From: Gammaproteobacteria bacterium
Lineage (GTDB): Bacteria; Pseudomonadota; Gammaproteobacteria; Pseudomonadales; Azotimanducaceae
Assembly: GCA_026708185.1 (NCBI GenBank)
Contig: JAPOVK010000053.1
Location: 62,001 to 126,000 of the forward strand
DNA length: 64,000 nt
Direction: 5' to 3'
In this document: positions 1-8,434 of the stretch, piece after piece
Layout: each line of letters opens with the position of its first letter
Numbering within the stretch: position 1 is the first letter of the stretch
Made by a program: the position numbers and the translations under genes
The notes under the pieces: generated by a model
Database searches by the model: none
Told to the model about the DNA's origin: nothing
Seen by the model: the letters and a program-made list of their open reading frames with translations, nothing else

Positions 1-840
1 TTGCAGCAGACTGGCGAGTCCCTGGCGGGTCGAATCAGCTATCTCGACCTGACGCCGTTCACGCCCTTGGAAGTGGAAGCGGATCGAGCGGCGCGCGAGC
101 GCCTCTGGCTGCGCGGCGGATTCCCGATGAGCTACCTCGCGCCCGACGACGCCGCAAGCCTGGCGTGGCGCCGCGACTTCATCCGTACCTACCTGGAACG
201 CGACGTGGCGGCGTTCGGCCCCCGCATCCCCGCGACCGCCTTGGAGCGACTCTGGACCATGCTGGCGCACCGGCAAGGCCAGTTGCTCAATGCATCCGCC
301 TTGGCCCATGCGCTCGACGTCAGTCCGCAGTCCGTGACGCGCTATGTCGATCTCCTGGTCGACCTGCTACTGGTCCGGCGCCTGTCGCCTTACGTCGCCA
401 ACGTCTCCAAGCGCCTCGTGAAGTCGCCGAAGGTCTATGTGCGCGACAGCGGCCTGGTTCACGCACTGCTGGGCATCCCCACGCTGCAGGCGTTGGCCGG
501 CCATCCCGTCGTCGGCCAAAGCTGGGAGGGTTTCGTGATCGAGACGCTGGTCAGCGCGACTCCGTGGCCCGCCACGGCGTGGTTCTATCGAACGAGCGGC
601 GGTGCCGAAATCGACCTGGTCGTCGAGTTCGCCTCCCACGAGACTTGGGCCGTCGAGATCAAGCGATCCCTCGCCCCGAAAGTCACCCGTGGCTTCCACA
701 CGGCGTGCGCCGATCTGACGCCGGCGAGGGCGTTCGTGGTGTACGCGGGGGACGAGCGGTTTCCGATGGCACGAAGCATCGAAGCGATCGGGGTCGTGGA
801 ACTCGCGACCATGCTCGCCGAGCGAGCCGACGCGCCGTAG
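1..840 (+). CDS. C-terminal part of an AAA-type ATPase with DUF4143 domain (5' truncated by window)
   Basis: The frame is open from the first base, so the true start and the N-terminal P-loop ATPase domain lie upstream of the window. The visible 279 residues match the C-terminal half of the 'ATP-binding protein, DUF4143' family: a region ending in a winged-helix-like segment (around SALAHALDVSPQSVTRYVDLL), then a PD-(D/E)XK-like fold. That fold shows a G-AEIDLV segment (residues about 200-207) followed by AVEIKRS (about 216-222), the usual DUF4143 D and E-x-K positions. The biological role of the family is not firmly known. No partner gene is visible, since a 360-base spacer separates it from the next gene. 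Confident on family, not on function. Confidence 0.75.
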   Translation: MQQTGESLAGRISYLDLTPFTPLEVEADRAARERLWLRGGFPMSYLAPDDAASLAWRRDFIRTYLERDVAAFGPRIPATALERLWTMLAHRQGQLLNASALAHALDVSPQSVTRYVDLLVDLLLVRRLSPYVANVSKRLVKSPKVYVRDSGLVHALLGIPTLQALAGHPVVGQSWEGFVIETLVSATPWPATAWFYRTSGGAEIDLVVEFASHETWAVEIKRSLAPKVTRGFHTACADLTPARAFVVYAGDERFPMARSIEAIGVVELATMLAERADAP

Positions 841-1201
841 CCGCACGGAAACGCGAGTCGCGGCCGGGCAGGTTCTCGAGCCCGCGTAGTCCCGGATCGG
901 CTGCACGGTCACTCGGCATGGTCAAAAGCGAACGCCCGCAGTTCGCTTGCGAACACCGGCCTTGCGCCAGATGCGTCAGTCGAGATGGACTCATGCCTTC
1001 CATGAAACAAATGCCAAAGGGAGCGTAGCGACCGTCGGTGGTTGTTGCATGGGAGGTCGGCGTGGCCTTGGGCCGGAGGCGGACCCGCGCACAGCGCAGC
1101 GAAGCGCGGGTCAGGCCCTGGGGCGCCCCCGACAGGGAATCAGCGCCGTGGCACGGCATTGGCATGTGCAGGTCATAGCTGACGACCGAGGAACACTGTC
1201 G
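841..1201. other. intergenic spacer with two hairpins
   Basis: No convincing gene is seen here. It contains a perfect 6-bp hairpin GTTCGC-TT-GCGAAC at 941-954, partly shared with an overlapping AGCGAAC/GTTCGCT pairing just upstream, and a 9-bp hairpin GACCCGCGC/GCGCGGGTC at 1082-1112. A GAGGA ribosome binding site lies 9 bases before the ATG at 1202, which favours that start over the in-frame start at 947, whose extra 85 residues look like untranslated spacer. Confidence 0.5.
1082..1112. repeat. hairpin with 9-bp stem, possible member of the double-hairpin repeat family
   Basis: GACCCGCGC at 1082-1090 pairs with GCGCGGGTC at 1104-1112, with a 13-base loop containing GCGAAGCG-like sequence. 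It resembles the hairpins at 14.3, 18.9, 40.3 and 41.5 kb in style, but the second hairpin is not clear here. No T run follows, so it is not an obvious terminator. Confidence 0.4.
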
Positions 1202-3697
1202 ATGGCACAGGCATCTCTCATAGACCTCCGCCAAGCCGCCCGCAGCCTCGCTCGCGCGCCGGGATTCACGACCGTGGCCGTGCTCACGCTCGGGGTTGGC
1301 CTTGGGCTCGCGACGGCGATCTATGCGGCGCTCAAACACCTGGTCATCGATCCGTTGCCGTTTCCCGACGCGGATCGACTGATGGTGCTGCTGAGCGAGG
1401 TGCCCGGTTCCGGGACGGACGACGTATGGGGCGCCTCGACCACCCAGTTCTTCCATTTCCGTGACAACGCCGAAGCGCTTGAGGAAATCGGCGTGATGCG
1501 AGGAATGGTTCCGGTTGATGTATCGATCGGTGGTATCGAGATGCGCCTCGGGGTCATGCTGGCCTCGGCGAGCGTGAAGCGCATGATTGGTGCACACGCC
1601 ATCCTCGGTCGCATGTTGACCGACGCCGACGATCAGCCGGGCGCACCGATCACGGCGGTTCTGAGCGAGGGCTTTTGGCGCACGCAGTTGGGCGCCGATC
1701 CGGATGTCGTGGGGAAGGCGCTCAGCGCGCAACTCGGCTCGGAGTCACGCCTCGTCGAAGTCGTCGGCGTCGTCGCAGCGACGGGCAGCGAGTGGTTCGA
1801 CACGCCGGATGCCTGGTGGCCGAACCAGTTGGATCCGGCCGGCCCGCACTACAACCAGCACGACCTGTTCCTGGTCGCGAAACTCAAGCCTGGCGTGGCG
1901 GCGGAAGCGGCGCAGGCCGAGGCGGACGGCATGACCGACCAGTTCGCGGATGTCTATCCGGACGTCTACGGGACTTTCGAAGTGGAAGGCGGCGAGATCG
2001 ATTTCATGGAACAGTTCGGGTTCCGCAGCCGCTGGAACCCTCTCAAGGACTACCTGGTGGGCAAAGCCTCCGCGCCGTTGTGGATCGCCCAAGGTGCCAT
2101 CGTTCTGCTGCTCGTCGTCGCATGGGTGGCCATCGCGAACCTGTTCCTCGCGCGCGTCGAGACCCAGCGGCCGGAGATGGCCGTGCGCACCGCGATTGGT
2201 GGGGCCCGCGGCGCCGTTGTGCGGCAGCTTGCTTGGACGAGCACGTTGATCGTTGGTGCGGCGTGGCTGGTCGGCTCAGGGCTTGCCTGGTGGCTCGCGG
2301 AGACCTGGGAGGTCGTGGACCCAATCGACGTCCCCGGCGCGGACGACGTTGGGGTCGACGGCGGCATCCTGGGGTCGGCGGCGGCGGTCGCGTTGCTGCT
2401 GGTATTGTCCATGGTGGCGACAGGCGTGTGGCGATTGCGCGACGTGGCGGCGCACCTGACGGACGCCGGTCGAGGCGCGACATCGAGCCGAACGCGCCAA
2501 CGCGCGCGGTCGCTCTTGATCGTGGCGCAGGTCGCCTTGGCGTTCGTGCTGCTGGTCGGGGCGGGCCTGTTGCTGTCGAGCTTCCGCAACCTCGTGGTTG
2601 CGGATCCGGGCATCGATCCGGATGGCGTGTTGAAGGCGGATCTCGTCCCGGATAACGACGTTGGCGACGGCTGGTGGCCGCTCCTGAAGGAAATGCAGGA
2701 AACGGTTGCGGCCTTGCCGGGGGTCAGCGTGGTTGGCGCGGCGGGAACCTTACCGTTCGAGCGCGGCGCCTTCGGCTGCGTGGCCCAGCAATTCGAGGAT
2801 CCGGCGGTGGTCGCTCGTCTCAATGCGTCGGACAAGTCGTTTTGTGGCGTGCAGGATTTCGTCATGCCGGGTTATTTCGCTGCAACCGGCATACCCGTGC
2901 TGCAGGGCCGCACATTTACGATGGCCGACTTCGACGACCTTTCCGCGCGCAGCGCTGTGGTGAGCCGCTCGTTTGCCGACAAGTTCTTCCCGGGCCAGAG
3001 TGCGGTCGGCAAGCGGCTATCGTCCTATGGCTGGGACTGGTTCACGATCGTCGGTGTGGTGGGCGACATCCATGCCAGGTCGGTGGCGGATCTGCCGACG
3101 CCACATGTCTACTACCCGCTGTCCGGGATTCCAGAGGAGGCGGGTTGGGATCCGCTCCCCGTGGCACTGGTGGTGCGAACGGAACTGCGCGAACCGGAAT
3201 CCCTGGTCCCAACGCTGCGCCGCACGATCGCGACGCTGGATCCGGACATCGCCATGACGGACGCCGAGCCGCTGTCGGCACTCGTCGAGAGGTCGACGAG
3301 CCAGGATCGCTTCATGGCGGCGCTACTCGGCTTTGCCGCGGCTGCCGCGCTCATGCTCGCCGTGGTCGGCCTGTACGGCATCGTCAGCTACCTGGTCGCC
3401 AGGCGCACCCACGAGATCGGGTTGCGTATGGCCCTCGGCGCTGTGCCTCGCGGCGTGCGGCGGATGATGGTGGTGGCTTCGCTGAAGCTCGTTGCTGTCG
3501 GCCTCGCCGTCGGCCTGGCGGTGAGCTTGAGCCTCGCCGGCGTGCTCCGCGGCCTGCTGTTCGGGGTCACACCGACCTCTCCGGCGGTCTACGCTTCCTG
3601 CGTGGTCGTGTTGAGTCTGGCCGCCGGGCTTGCCGGGTGGGTTGCGGCTGGCCGCGCTTCCCGGATCACCCCGATGGACGCGTTGCGGGTGGAATGA
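1202..3697 (+). CDS. ADOP-type (MacB/FtsX duplicated) ABC permease 1
   Basis: 831-residue permease of the 'acidobacterial duplicated orphan permease' (ADOP) type, built from two tandem MacB_PCD + FtsX units. The N-terminus RQAARSLARAPGFTTVAVLTL is the family signature. A first transmembrane helix (about 20-40) is followed by a large periplasmic domain, a block of three helices around residues 290-430, a second helix and periplasmic domain from about 440, and three helices at the C-terminus ending in ...ARRTHEIGLRMALG and PMDALRVE. MacB-type permeases are mechanotransmission components that need a cytoplasmic ATPase; none is encoded next to this gene. The start is chosen at ATG 1202 from the GAGGA site 9 bases upstream and family alignment. 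It is followed by a regulator and kinase gene, suggesting regulation by that pair. Substrate unknown. Confidence 0.85.
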   Translation: MAQASLIDLRQAARSLARAPGFTTVAVLTLGVGLGLATAIYAALKHLVIDPLPFPDADRLMVLLSEVPGSGTDDVWGASTTQFFHFRDNAEALEEIGVMRGMVPVDVSIGGIEMRLGVMLASASVKRMIGAHAILGRMLTDADDQPGAPITAVLSEGFWRTQLGADPDVVGKALSAQLGSESRLVEVVGVVAATGSEWFDTPDAWWPNQLDPAGPHYNQHDLFLVAKLKPGVAAEAAQAEADGMTDQFADVYPDVYGTFEVEGGEIDFMEQFGFRSRWNPLKDYLVGKASAPLWIAQGAIVLLLVVAWVAIANLFLARVETQRPEMAVRTAIGGARGAVVRQLAWTSTLIVGAAWLVGSGLAWWLAETWEVVDPIDVPGADDVGVDGGILGSAAAVALLLVLSMVATGVWRLRDVAAHLTDAGRGATSSRTRQRARSLLIVAQVALAFVLLVGAGLLLSSFRNLVVADPGIDPDGVLKADLVPDNDVGDGWWPLLKEMQETVAALPGVSVVGAAGTLPFERGAFGCVAQQFEDPAVVARLNASDKSFCGVQDFVMPGYFAATGIPVLQGRTFTMADFDDLSARSAVVSRSFADKFFPGQSAVGKRLSSYGWDWFTIVGVVGDIHARSVADLPTPHVYYPLSGIPEEAGWDPLPVALVVRTELREPESLVPTLRRTIATLDPDIAMTDAEPLSALVERSTSQDRFMAALLGFAAAAALMLAVVGLYGIVSYLVARRTHEIGLRMALGAVPRGVRRMMVVASLKLVAVGLAVGLAVSLSLAGVLRGLLFGVTPTSPAVYASCVVVLSLAAGLAGWVAAGRASRITPMDALRVE

Positions 3698-3766
3698 GCC
3701 CCCAGGAGCGGCGCGGAAGGACGCCCGGCACTACACTCGTGCAAGCCCGCCCTTAAGGAGACCCCG

Positions 3767-5119
3767 TTGGCCGATCGCATTCTGGTCGCGGACGATCAGG
3801 CTGACGTCGTTGACGCGCTGCGCCTGCTGCTGAAGAGCGCGGGATTCGCGGTCCAGGCAGCGGATTCGCCAAGAGCCGTGCTGGCAGCCGTTGCCGGTCG
3901 CGAATGGGACTGCGTGCTGATGGACCTCAACTACACGCGGGATACGACGTCGGGGACGGAAGGCATGGACCTCCTGCGCTCGTTGCGCGAAGTCGACGCC
4001 ACCTTGCCCATCGTGACTATGACCGCCTGGGGCAGCGTCGAGGGCGCCGTGGAGGCCATGCGCCGCGGTGCCGGCGACTACATCGAGAAGCCTTGGGACA
4101 ACCAGCGGCTCGTGGCGACGCTGAAGACGCAGATCGAGCTGGGCCGTGCGCGACGGCGGGGCCAGCGGCTAGCGGACGCCAACCGCCGCGAGGAACTCGT
4201 CGGGGACGACGACTTCGTCGCGACGTCGCCGGCTATGCGCCCGGTGCTGGAGTTGATCGCGAGCGTCGGGCCGTCGGATGCCAACGTGCTGATCACCGGC
4301 GAACACGGCACCGGCAAGGAAGTCGTCGCGCGACGTCTGCACGCGGTGTCGCGACGGGCGGGCCAGGCGTTGGTGACGGTGAATGCCGGTGGCTTCAGCG
4401 AGGGTGTGTTCGAGAGCGAACTCTTCGGCCATGTCCGGGGCGCGTTCACGGACGCCAAGACCGACCGGGCGGGCTGCTTCGAACTGGCGCATGAAGGCAC
4501 GTTGTTCTTGGACGAGATCGCCAATCTGCCGTTCGCGCAGCAGGGCAAGCTCCTGCGCGCCCTGGAGAACCGCGAGATCCAACGCGTCGGTTCCACGAAA
4601 GTGCGCAAGGTGGATGTCCGGGTGATCTCGGCGACCAACGCGGACATCGCGCAGGCGGTCGCCGAGCGGGCGTTCCGCGAAGATCTGCTGTACCGGCTGA
4701 ACACGGTGGAGATCCACTTGCCGCCACTCCGCGAGCGCCCGGAGGACATCCGCGAACTCGCCAACCGGTTCGTCACCCGGGAGGCCGCACACTACGACAA
4801 GGCGTTGGACGGGTTCAGCGACGAGGCCCTGGACGCACTTGCCCGACATGCGTGGCCCGGCAACGTGCGCGAACTGCAGCACGCGGTGGAGCGCGCCGTG
4901 CTGGTCGCCCGCGGCGCCGTGGTGTCCGCTCAGGACCTCGGGCTTCGCGCACCAAGCGGCGAGCCGAACCTCACCGCGATGACGCTCGCCGAGGCCGAGC
5001 GCGTGCTGGTGCAGAAGGCGCTGGACCGCCACGCCGGCAACGTGACGCACGCGGCGCAGGATCTCGGTGTCAGCCGGGCTGCGCTGTATCGGAAAGTCGA
5101 GCGCCACGGTCTGAAATGA
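3767..5119 (+). CDS. NtrC-type sigma-54-dependent response regulator (GAFTDA variant)
   Basis: 450 residues with three domains: a receiver (about 1-120, acidic pair DD9-10, phosphoacceptor D53 in LMDLNYT, K in YIEKPW), an AAA+ domain (Walker A GEHGTGKE near 178, Walker B LFLDEIAN near 248) and a Fis-type helix-turn-helix at the end (AAQDLGVSRAALYRKVE). The loop that contacts sigma-54, usually GAFTGA, reads GAFTDA near residues 224-229. The start is TTG 3767 with an AAGGAG site 6 bases upstream. Its stop overlaps the ATG of the histidine kinase (ATGA), so the two are translationally coupled and form a two-component pair. Its likely targets are the neighbouring permease genes, by family context; this is inferred. 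Confidence 0.9.
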   Translation: MADRILVADDQADVVDALRLLLKSAGFAVQAADSPRAVLAAVAGREWDCVLMDLNYTRDTTSGTEGMDLLRSLREVDATLPIVTMTAWGSVEGAVEAMRRGAGDYIEKPWDNQRLVATLKTQIELGRARRRGQRLADANRREELVGDDDFVATSPAMRPVLELIASVGPSDANVLITGEHGTGKEVVARRLHAVSRRAGQALVTVNAGGFSEGVFESELFGHVRGAFTDAKTDRAGCFELAHEGTLFLDEIANLPFAQQGKLLRALENREIQRVGSTKVRKVDVRVISATNADIAQAVAERAFREDLLYRLNTVEIHLPPLRERPEDIRELANRFVTREAAHYDKALDGFSDEALDALARHAWPGNVRELQHAVERAVLVARGAVVSAQDLGLRAPSGEPNLTAMTLAEAERVLVQKALDRHAGNVTHAAQDLGVSRAALYRKVERHGLK

Positions 5120-6309
5120 ACGGTTTCAGGCTGCGGCCGCTGGTCTTGGTGTTGGCGGTTGGCTTACCCGGCACGCTGGCAGCGCTGGCATTGCTTTGGA
5201 CCGGAGCCCATTCCGAGGCGCTGCGCTGGGCGTTGAGCGCAGCCTTGCTCCTAGCTTGGTTCGCCGGGGCCTTCTTCCTGCGAGCTCAGATCCACCGGCC
5301 CCTGCGCACCGTGTCGAGCATGCTGGCGGCACTGCGCGCCGGCGACTACTCGATTCGTGCCCGACACGCGGGCGCAAGCGACCCCCTGGCGCTCGTGTTC
5401 ATGGAGATCAACGCGCTGGAGGAGCAGTTTCGTGAACAACGGTTAGGCGCGGTCGAGGCCCAGAACGTCCTGCAGCGCGTCCTGGCCGAGATCGACGTGG
5501 CGGTGATGGCCTTCGACCAAGGCAATGCGTTGCGGGTGGTGAACCGTGCCGCGGAGCGCCTGCTGGGCGATACCGAGGCCCGGCTCCTCGGCAGAACGGC
5601 GACCGAGCTGGGTATCAATGAAGCGTTGGAGAGCGACGCCCCGCGGACGATGGCCCGCAGCGAGCCGACCGGCCCGCGGCACTGGCAGGTGCGCCGGAGC
5701 GTGATTCGTCAGCAGGGAGAACGTTTGACGCTGGTCGTCATGACCGACCTCGAACGCACGTTGCGGGACGAGGAACGCCAAGCGTGGCGGCGACTCGTAC
5801 GCGTGCTCAGCCACGAGATCAACAACTCGTTGACGCCGATCAAGTCGATCACGGCCAGCGTGCAGGATCTGATCAGCCGGGCGGGCACGACGGACTGGGC
5901 CCAGGATGCGCAGAACGGCTTGGCGATCGTCGCCACGCGCGCGGAGTCGCTGCGCCGCTTCCTCGCCTCCTATGCGCGGCTCGCCCGCCTGCCGCCCCCT
6001 AGTCGGACCGACGTCGACGTGGAGACGTGGGTCCGGCATGTCACGGGCTTGGAGACGCGCCTGCAAGTGACCGTGCGGGACGGCGAGTCCATACGCGTCC
6101 CGGCGGATCGCGATCAGCTCGACCAGGCGCTCATCAACTTGGTGGCGAACGCCGTCGACGCGACGTTGCAGACAGGCGGCGGTGTCGAGGCCTATTGGCG
6201 TCGCGAGGGACGCAACGTCGTCGTGACCGTCGACGACGAGGGCCCCGGACTCGCGGACGGAGGCAACCTGTTCGTGCCGTTCTATACGACCAAGCCGGGA
6301 ATTGTGTAG
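5116..6309 (+). CDS. NtrY-like sensor histidine kinase, truncated at the 3' end
   Basis: 397 residues start in an ATGA overlap with the response regulator. Visible in order: two transmembrane helices (about 5-25 and 35-54), a HAMP-like linker, a PAS-like domain (about 115-200), the dimerisation/phosphoacceptor helix with H-box SHEINNSLTPIK (His near 233), the N-box NLVANAVDA (near 341), G1 box DEGPGL (near 374) and F-box FVPFYTTKPG (near 386). The frame then stops within three codons. The G2 box (GSGIGL-type) and the last 50-60 residues of the ATPase domain are missing, so the protein should not bind ATP properly. The break coincides with the left edge of the 6.3-9.6 kb block of unrelated DNA. 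Either a broken gene or an assembly join. Confidence 0.85.
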   Translation: MNGFRLRPLVLVLAVGLPGTLAALALLWTGAHSEALRWALSAALLLAWFAGAFFLRAQIHRPLRTVSSMLAALRAGDYSIRARHAGASDPLALVFMEINALEEQFREQRLGAVEAQNVLQRVLAEIDVAVMAFDQGNALRVVNRAAERLLGDTEARLLGRTATELGINEALESDAPRTMARSEPTGPRHWQVRRSVIRQQGERLTLVVMTDLERTLRDEERQAWRRLVRVLSHEINNSLTPIKSITASVQDLISRAGTTDWAQDAQNGLAIVATRAESLRRFLASYARLARLPPPSRTDVDVETWVRHVTGLETRLQVTVRDGESIRVPADRDQLDQALINLVANAVDATLQTGGGVEAYWRREGRNVVVTVDDEGPGLADGGNLFVPFYTTKPGIV

Positions 6310-6367
6310 CACAGTGCACACCCCGGCCCGCAGTCCCCGCCTCGCCTTCCCCGGCAGTATCCTTCGC

Positions 6368-6379
6368 GGCGCTAACGCC
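6368..6379. promoter_or_regulatory. GCTAACGC-type operator-like motif upstream of the 6394 gene
   Basis: GGCGCTAACGCC contains the 9-mer CGCTAACGC. The exact reverse complement GCGTTAGCG occurs at 8183-8191, and an 8/9 match (TGCTAACGC) at 8080-8088. All three sit in front of genes of the inserted block. A shared regulator-binding site is an inference. Confidence 0.35.
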
Positions 6380-6393
6380 ATGAAGGACGCTCG

Positions 6394-6756
6394 ATGCACA
6401 AATCGTCACGGGCCATTGCGCTCGGCGTGGTGGCCGGTGGGATCACGACAATGGTAGAGGAATACACCGCGCAGCACCTAGTCGGGGTCGCCGCCATTGC
6501 TGGCGGGCTTGCCGCCTACTTCGCATCCCTGTTCCTGGAACAGTGGCAGAACAGGCGAAAGGCCCCCGAGCCGCAACATGCGACTTCCGTCGAAGACCCG
6601 GAGTGGGAGACCGTCTCCTACCACGGCGAGACCGGGTACGCTCCGTCGGACGCCCTTCGATCCAGCGTGTACGGCAAGCGGTTCCCGCACACCGTCAGGA
6701 ACAAGCGTACCGGGGAGACCAAGGTCATCCCGCACCCCTCTGCCGGGGCGGGCTAG
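6394..6756 (+). CDS. small unknown protein with N-terminal membrane segment
   Basis: 120 residues; not recognised. A hydrophobic stretch AGGITT...LVGVAAIAGGLAAYFASLFL (about 13-49) suggests one or two membrane helices, followed by a basic, then polar soluble tail (PEWETVSYHGETGYAPSDAL). An AAGGA ribosome binding site lies 6 bases before the ATG. It converges on the next minus-strand gene, sharing the CTAG of both stops. Size and layout would fit a phage-type small membrane protein such as a holin-like or inner-membrane accessory, but there is no sequence evidence for that. First gene of the inserted block. Confidence 0.6.
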   Translation: MHKSSRAIALGVVAGGITTMVEEYTAQHLVGVAAIAGGLAAYFASLFLEQWQNRRKAPEPQHATSVEDPEWETVSYHGETGYAPSDALRSSVYGKRFPHTVRNKRTGETKVIPHPSAGAG

Positions 6757-6989
6757 TAGACTTGGCGTAGCTCCCTGAGCGAGACGGCCTCCACGACGAT
6801 CAGCACGGCCTCTTCGAGAGTGTCTGGGCCGTCGAGGCCCTTGTCCATGTAGCGCAGCCGGTGCGCAAGGTCCATCATGCCGTCAACGTCCCGCTGGTTC
6901 ATGGTTACGTGGACTTCCCTGGCAGGGGGTCCTCCGGTGTTGACTTCGCCCGGCATGGTCGGGTCGTCGGGGGTGCGGATAGTGGACAT
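6753..6989 (-). CDS. small unknown protein
   Basis: 78 residues, unrecognised. A proline-rich N-terminus (STIRTPDDPTMPGE) is followed by an amphipathic helical segment rich in Leu/Val (DTLEEAVLIVVEAVSLRELRQVY). A GAGGA site lies about 8 bases upstream of the ATG on the minus strand, supporting expression. It is the last gene of a three-gene minus-strand run (7920 to 6753) with short spacers. No membrane segment or known motif. Confidence 0.5.
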   Translation of the reverse strand: MSTIRTPDDPTMPGEVNTGGPPAREVHVTMNQRDVDGMMDLAHRLRYMDKGLDGPDTLEEAVLIVVEAVSLRELRQVY

Positions 6990-7016
6990 GAAAGGTTCCT
7001 CTGTCGTTGGTTCCCG

Positions 7017-7289
7017 CTACTTGACGGGTACGGGATTGGGGTGTAGCTGCCGCTCCATCGACTCGCGCCCCCGATCCCGGCGCACCACTTCGACCGCCTC
7101 GTCTATCAGACCGCCAACGTCGATTTCGCGCCCTAGCGGATCGGGCAGTCGAAGCGTCACCTTGTGAACGTCGCCGCGCCTGGACGCCTCGGAGTCCGCC
7201 ATCGTCACGACAACCTCCGCGCTCTCCACCGAGACCAGCACGGACTTGAGTGTCAGGTCGGGCATGTACGGTTCGCCTAGTCTCTCCAT
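7017..7289 (-). CDS. small unknown soluble protein
   Basis: 90 residues beginning MERLGEPYMPDLTLKSVL. The upstream extension of the frame is discarded because AGGAG lies 7-8 bases before the ATG at 7289. The body alternates beta-type (VLVSVESAEVVVTMAD; VHKVTLRLPDPL) and helical segments (GGLIDEAVEVVRRDRG), suggesting a small alpha/beta fold. It overlaps nothing but sits 10 bases from the end of the upstream gene at 7300, so the two are probably cotranscribed. No family recognised. Confidence 0.5.
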   Translation of the reverse strand: MERLGEPYMPDLTLKSVLVSVESAEVVVTMADSEASRRGDVHKVTLRLPDPLGREIDVGGLIDEAVEVVRRDRGRESMERQLHPNPVPVK

Positions 7290-7299
7290 TCTCGTTCTC

Positions 7300-7920
7300 C
7301 TATTCGATTGGTTCGTCGTCGTAGTGCGGCAATGTGATCGGTTCGAGCGGGTATCCGTCGTCCTCGCCCCGGTACGCTCTCCCGCGAGCGCGCCTTGCGG
7401 CCCGGTAGTCGTCCAGCGCGTCCTGCGCCATTTCGTCAAGCACGGCCTGTGTCGCCGCCATGCGGTCCCGGAAGGGCTGGAAGTGCGCCTCGATCTCTTC
7501 GGGCCTGATGTACGGCTCGGGTTGCGGGGGCGGCGCAGCCTGGGCCTTGGCCCGCTGCCATGCGATCACTTGCCGACGCCAGTCCCGCTCGTCGAAGCAG
7601 AACGTGAGGAAGGTGAACGCGGTCAGTTCGCTCCCCGGCAGACCGGCGGCTTCCATCCGCCATACGGTGTCGAGCATTTCGAGAGCGTCGGTGGTGTCGG
7701 TCACCTCCACCCACTCCGATCCCGTTGCGGGCGACTTGCCGTAGAGCGGCGGCGCTTCGGAGTCGTCGGTCAGACAGGCCAGCGAGAGAAGGTCCCGCGA
7801 CTCCGTAGGGAAGGCCAGGAACACGCCGTTGACCGCGCGTTGCGTCCACCCGCCCTGCTGGACGGTCTCGCCCCACGACACTCCCGCAGCCAGCACCAGA
7901 ACCCAAGGCGCGACCCGCAT
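7300..7920 (-). CDS. secreted unknown protein of the inserted block
   Basis: 206 residues with a signal peptide (MRVAPWVLVLAAGVSWG-ETV), so it is probably exported to the periplasm. The mature part has a beta-rich N-terminal half (GWTQRAVNGVFLAFPTES; two cysteines, in SLACLTD and TFCFDE) and a charged helical C-terminal half. The earlier in-frame start at 7989 would bury the signal peptide, so ATG 7920 is preferred. It heads a minus-strand run of three genes and is divergent from the 8264 gene across a 343-base control region with hairpin and operator-like motifs. No known family. Confidence 0.55.
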   Translation of the reverse strand: MRVAPWVLVLAAGVSWGETVQQGGWTQRAVNGVFLAFPTESRDLLSLACLTDDSEAPPLYGKSPATGSEWVEVTDTTDALEMLDTVWRMEAAGLPGSELTAFTFLTFCFDERDWRRQVIAWQRAKAQAAPPPQPEPYIRPEEIEAHFQPFRDRMAATQAVLDEMAQDALDDYRAARRARGRAYRGEDDGYPLEPITLPHYDDEPIE

Positions 7921-8057
7921 GTCGAATCTCCCGGCTCGCGGGTCTTGACACGCCGTTTTCCGATTGGCAGAGTCGCGCCCGCGCCCCATAGGGGTGCAAA
8001 CAGCCGGGGAGCGAGCCGCTGGATTTCACGGTCAAGAGGCTCCCGCCCCCGGCGCTT

Positions 8058-8081
8058 CAACGGCCCGATGCCGGGCCGTTG
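8058..8081. repeat. perfect 10-bp hairpin in divergent control region
   Basis: CAACGGCCCG at 8058-8067 and CGGGCCGTTG at 8072-8081 are perfect complements with loop ATGC. No T tract follows on either strand, so it is more likely a protein-binding palindrome or attenuator than a terminator. It overlaps the GCTAACGC motif that starts at 8080. Confidence 0.5.
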
Positions 8082-8191
8082 CTAACGCCGTGGAAACGCC
8101 AGGGTTCCCGCCCTTTCGCCCCTAGGGGCTGTTGTATCGGACAGGCGACCCGGCCCCGATGGGCCGAGTGGCGTTGGATACGGCGTTAGCG
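8079..8191. promoter_or_regulatory. pair of inverted GCTAACGCCGT motifs between divergent genes
   Basis: GCTAACGCCGT (8081-8091) and its reverse complement ACGGCGTTAGC (8180-8190) face each other about 90 bases apart in the spacer between the minus-strand gene starting at 7920 and the plus-strand gene starting at 8264. A third copy precedes the 6394 gene. The arrangement resembles paired operators of a regulator acting on both transcripts; this is inferred. Confidence 0.4.
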
Positions 8192-8209
8192 GGGCGCATT
8201 AGGAACCCC

Positions 8210-8238
8210 TTGAGCGGCGTTGTCAAACTGTTTATGAT
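8210..8238 (+). promoter_or_regulatory. sigma-70-type promoter for the 8264-8748 genes
   Basis: TTGAGC at 8210-8215 and TATGAT at 8233-8238 are separated by 17 bases, followed by the start codon at 8264 with a GGAG site at 8251. The -10 box matches 5/6 and the -35 box 4/6 of consensus. It lies just downstream of the GCGTTAGCG motif (8183-8191). Confidence 0.5.
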
Positions 8239-8263
8239 CGTTCGATTCACGGAGACCGCCCCC

Positions 8264-8434
8264 ATGAACAAGCGGCAGTTCGACCGTACCCCCAGACGCG
8301 AAGTTACCAAGTCCGACGTGCTGGCGGCGCTGGAAAGCGTCCTGCTGGCCCCCAGGGACGACGACTCCCGCGACCCGAAGCCGGACAGGGCGGACCGCGA
8401 CACGCCCTACAGGCTCGACAGAAGGGCTCCGTGA
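8264..8434 (+). CDS. small basic unknown protein
   Basis: 56 residues, MNKRQFDRTPRREV..., highly charged with no hydrophobic stretch. The start at 8264 is chosen because of GGAG about 9 bases upstream and the promoter at 8210-8238; the longer frame to 8132 reads through that promoter. Its stop overlaps the GTG of the next gene (GTGA), so both are translationally coupled. A DNA- or RNA-binding role would suit the charge pattern, but nothing specific is recognised. Confidence 0.45.
   Translation: MNKRQFDRTPRREVTKSDVLAALESVLLAPRDDDSRDPKPDRADRDTPYRLDRRAP

Noticed and set aside
4169-5107. Long minus-strand ORF opposite the NtrC gene
   Set aside because: Shadow of a high-GC coding gene; composition and lack of motifs argue against it.
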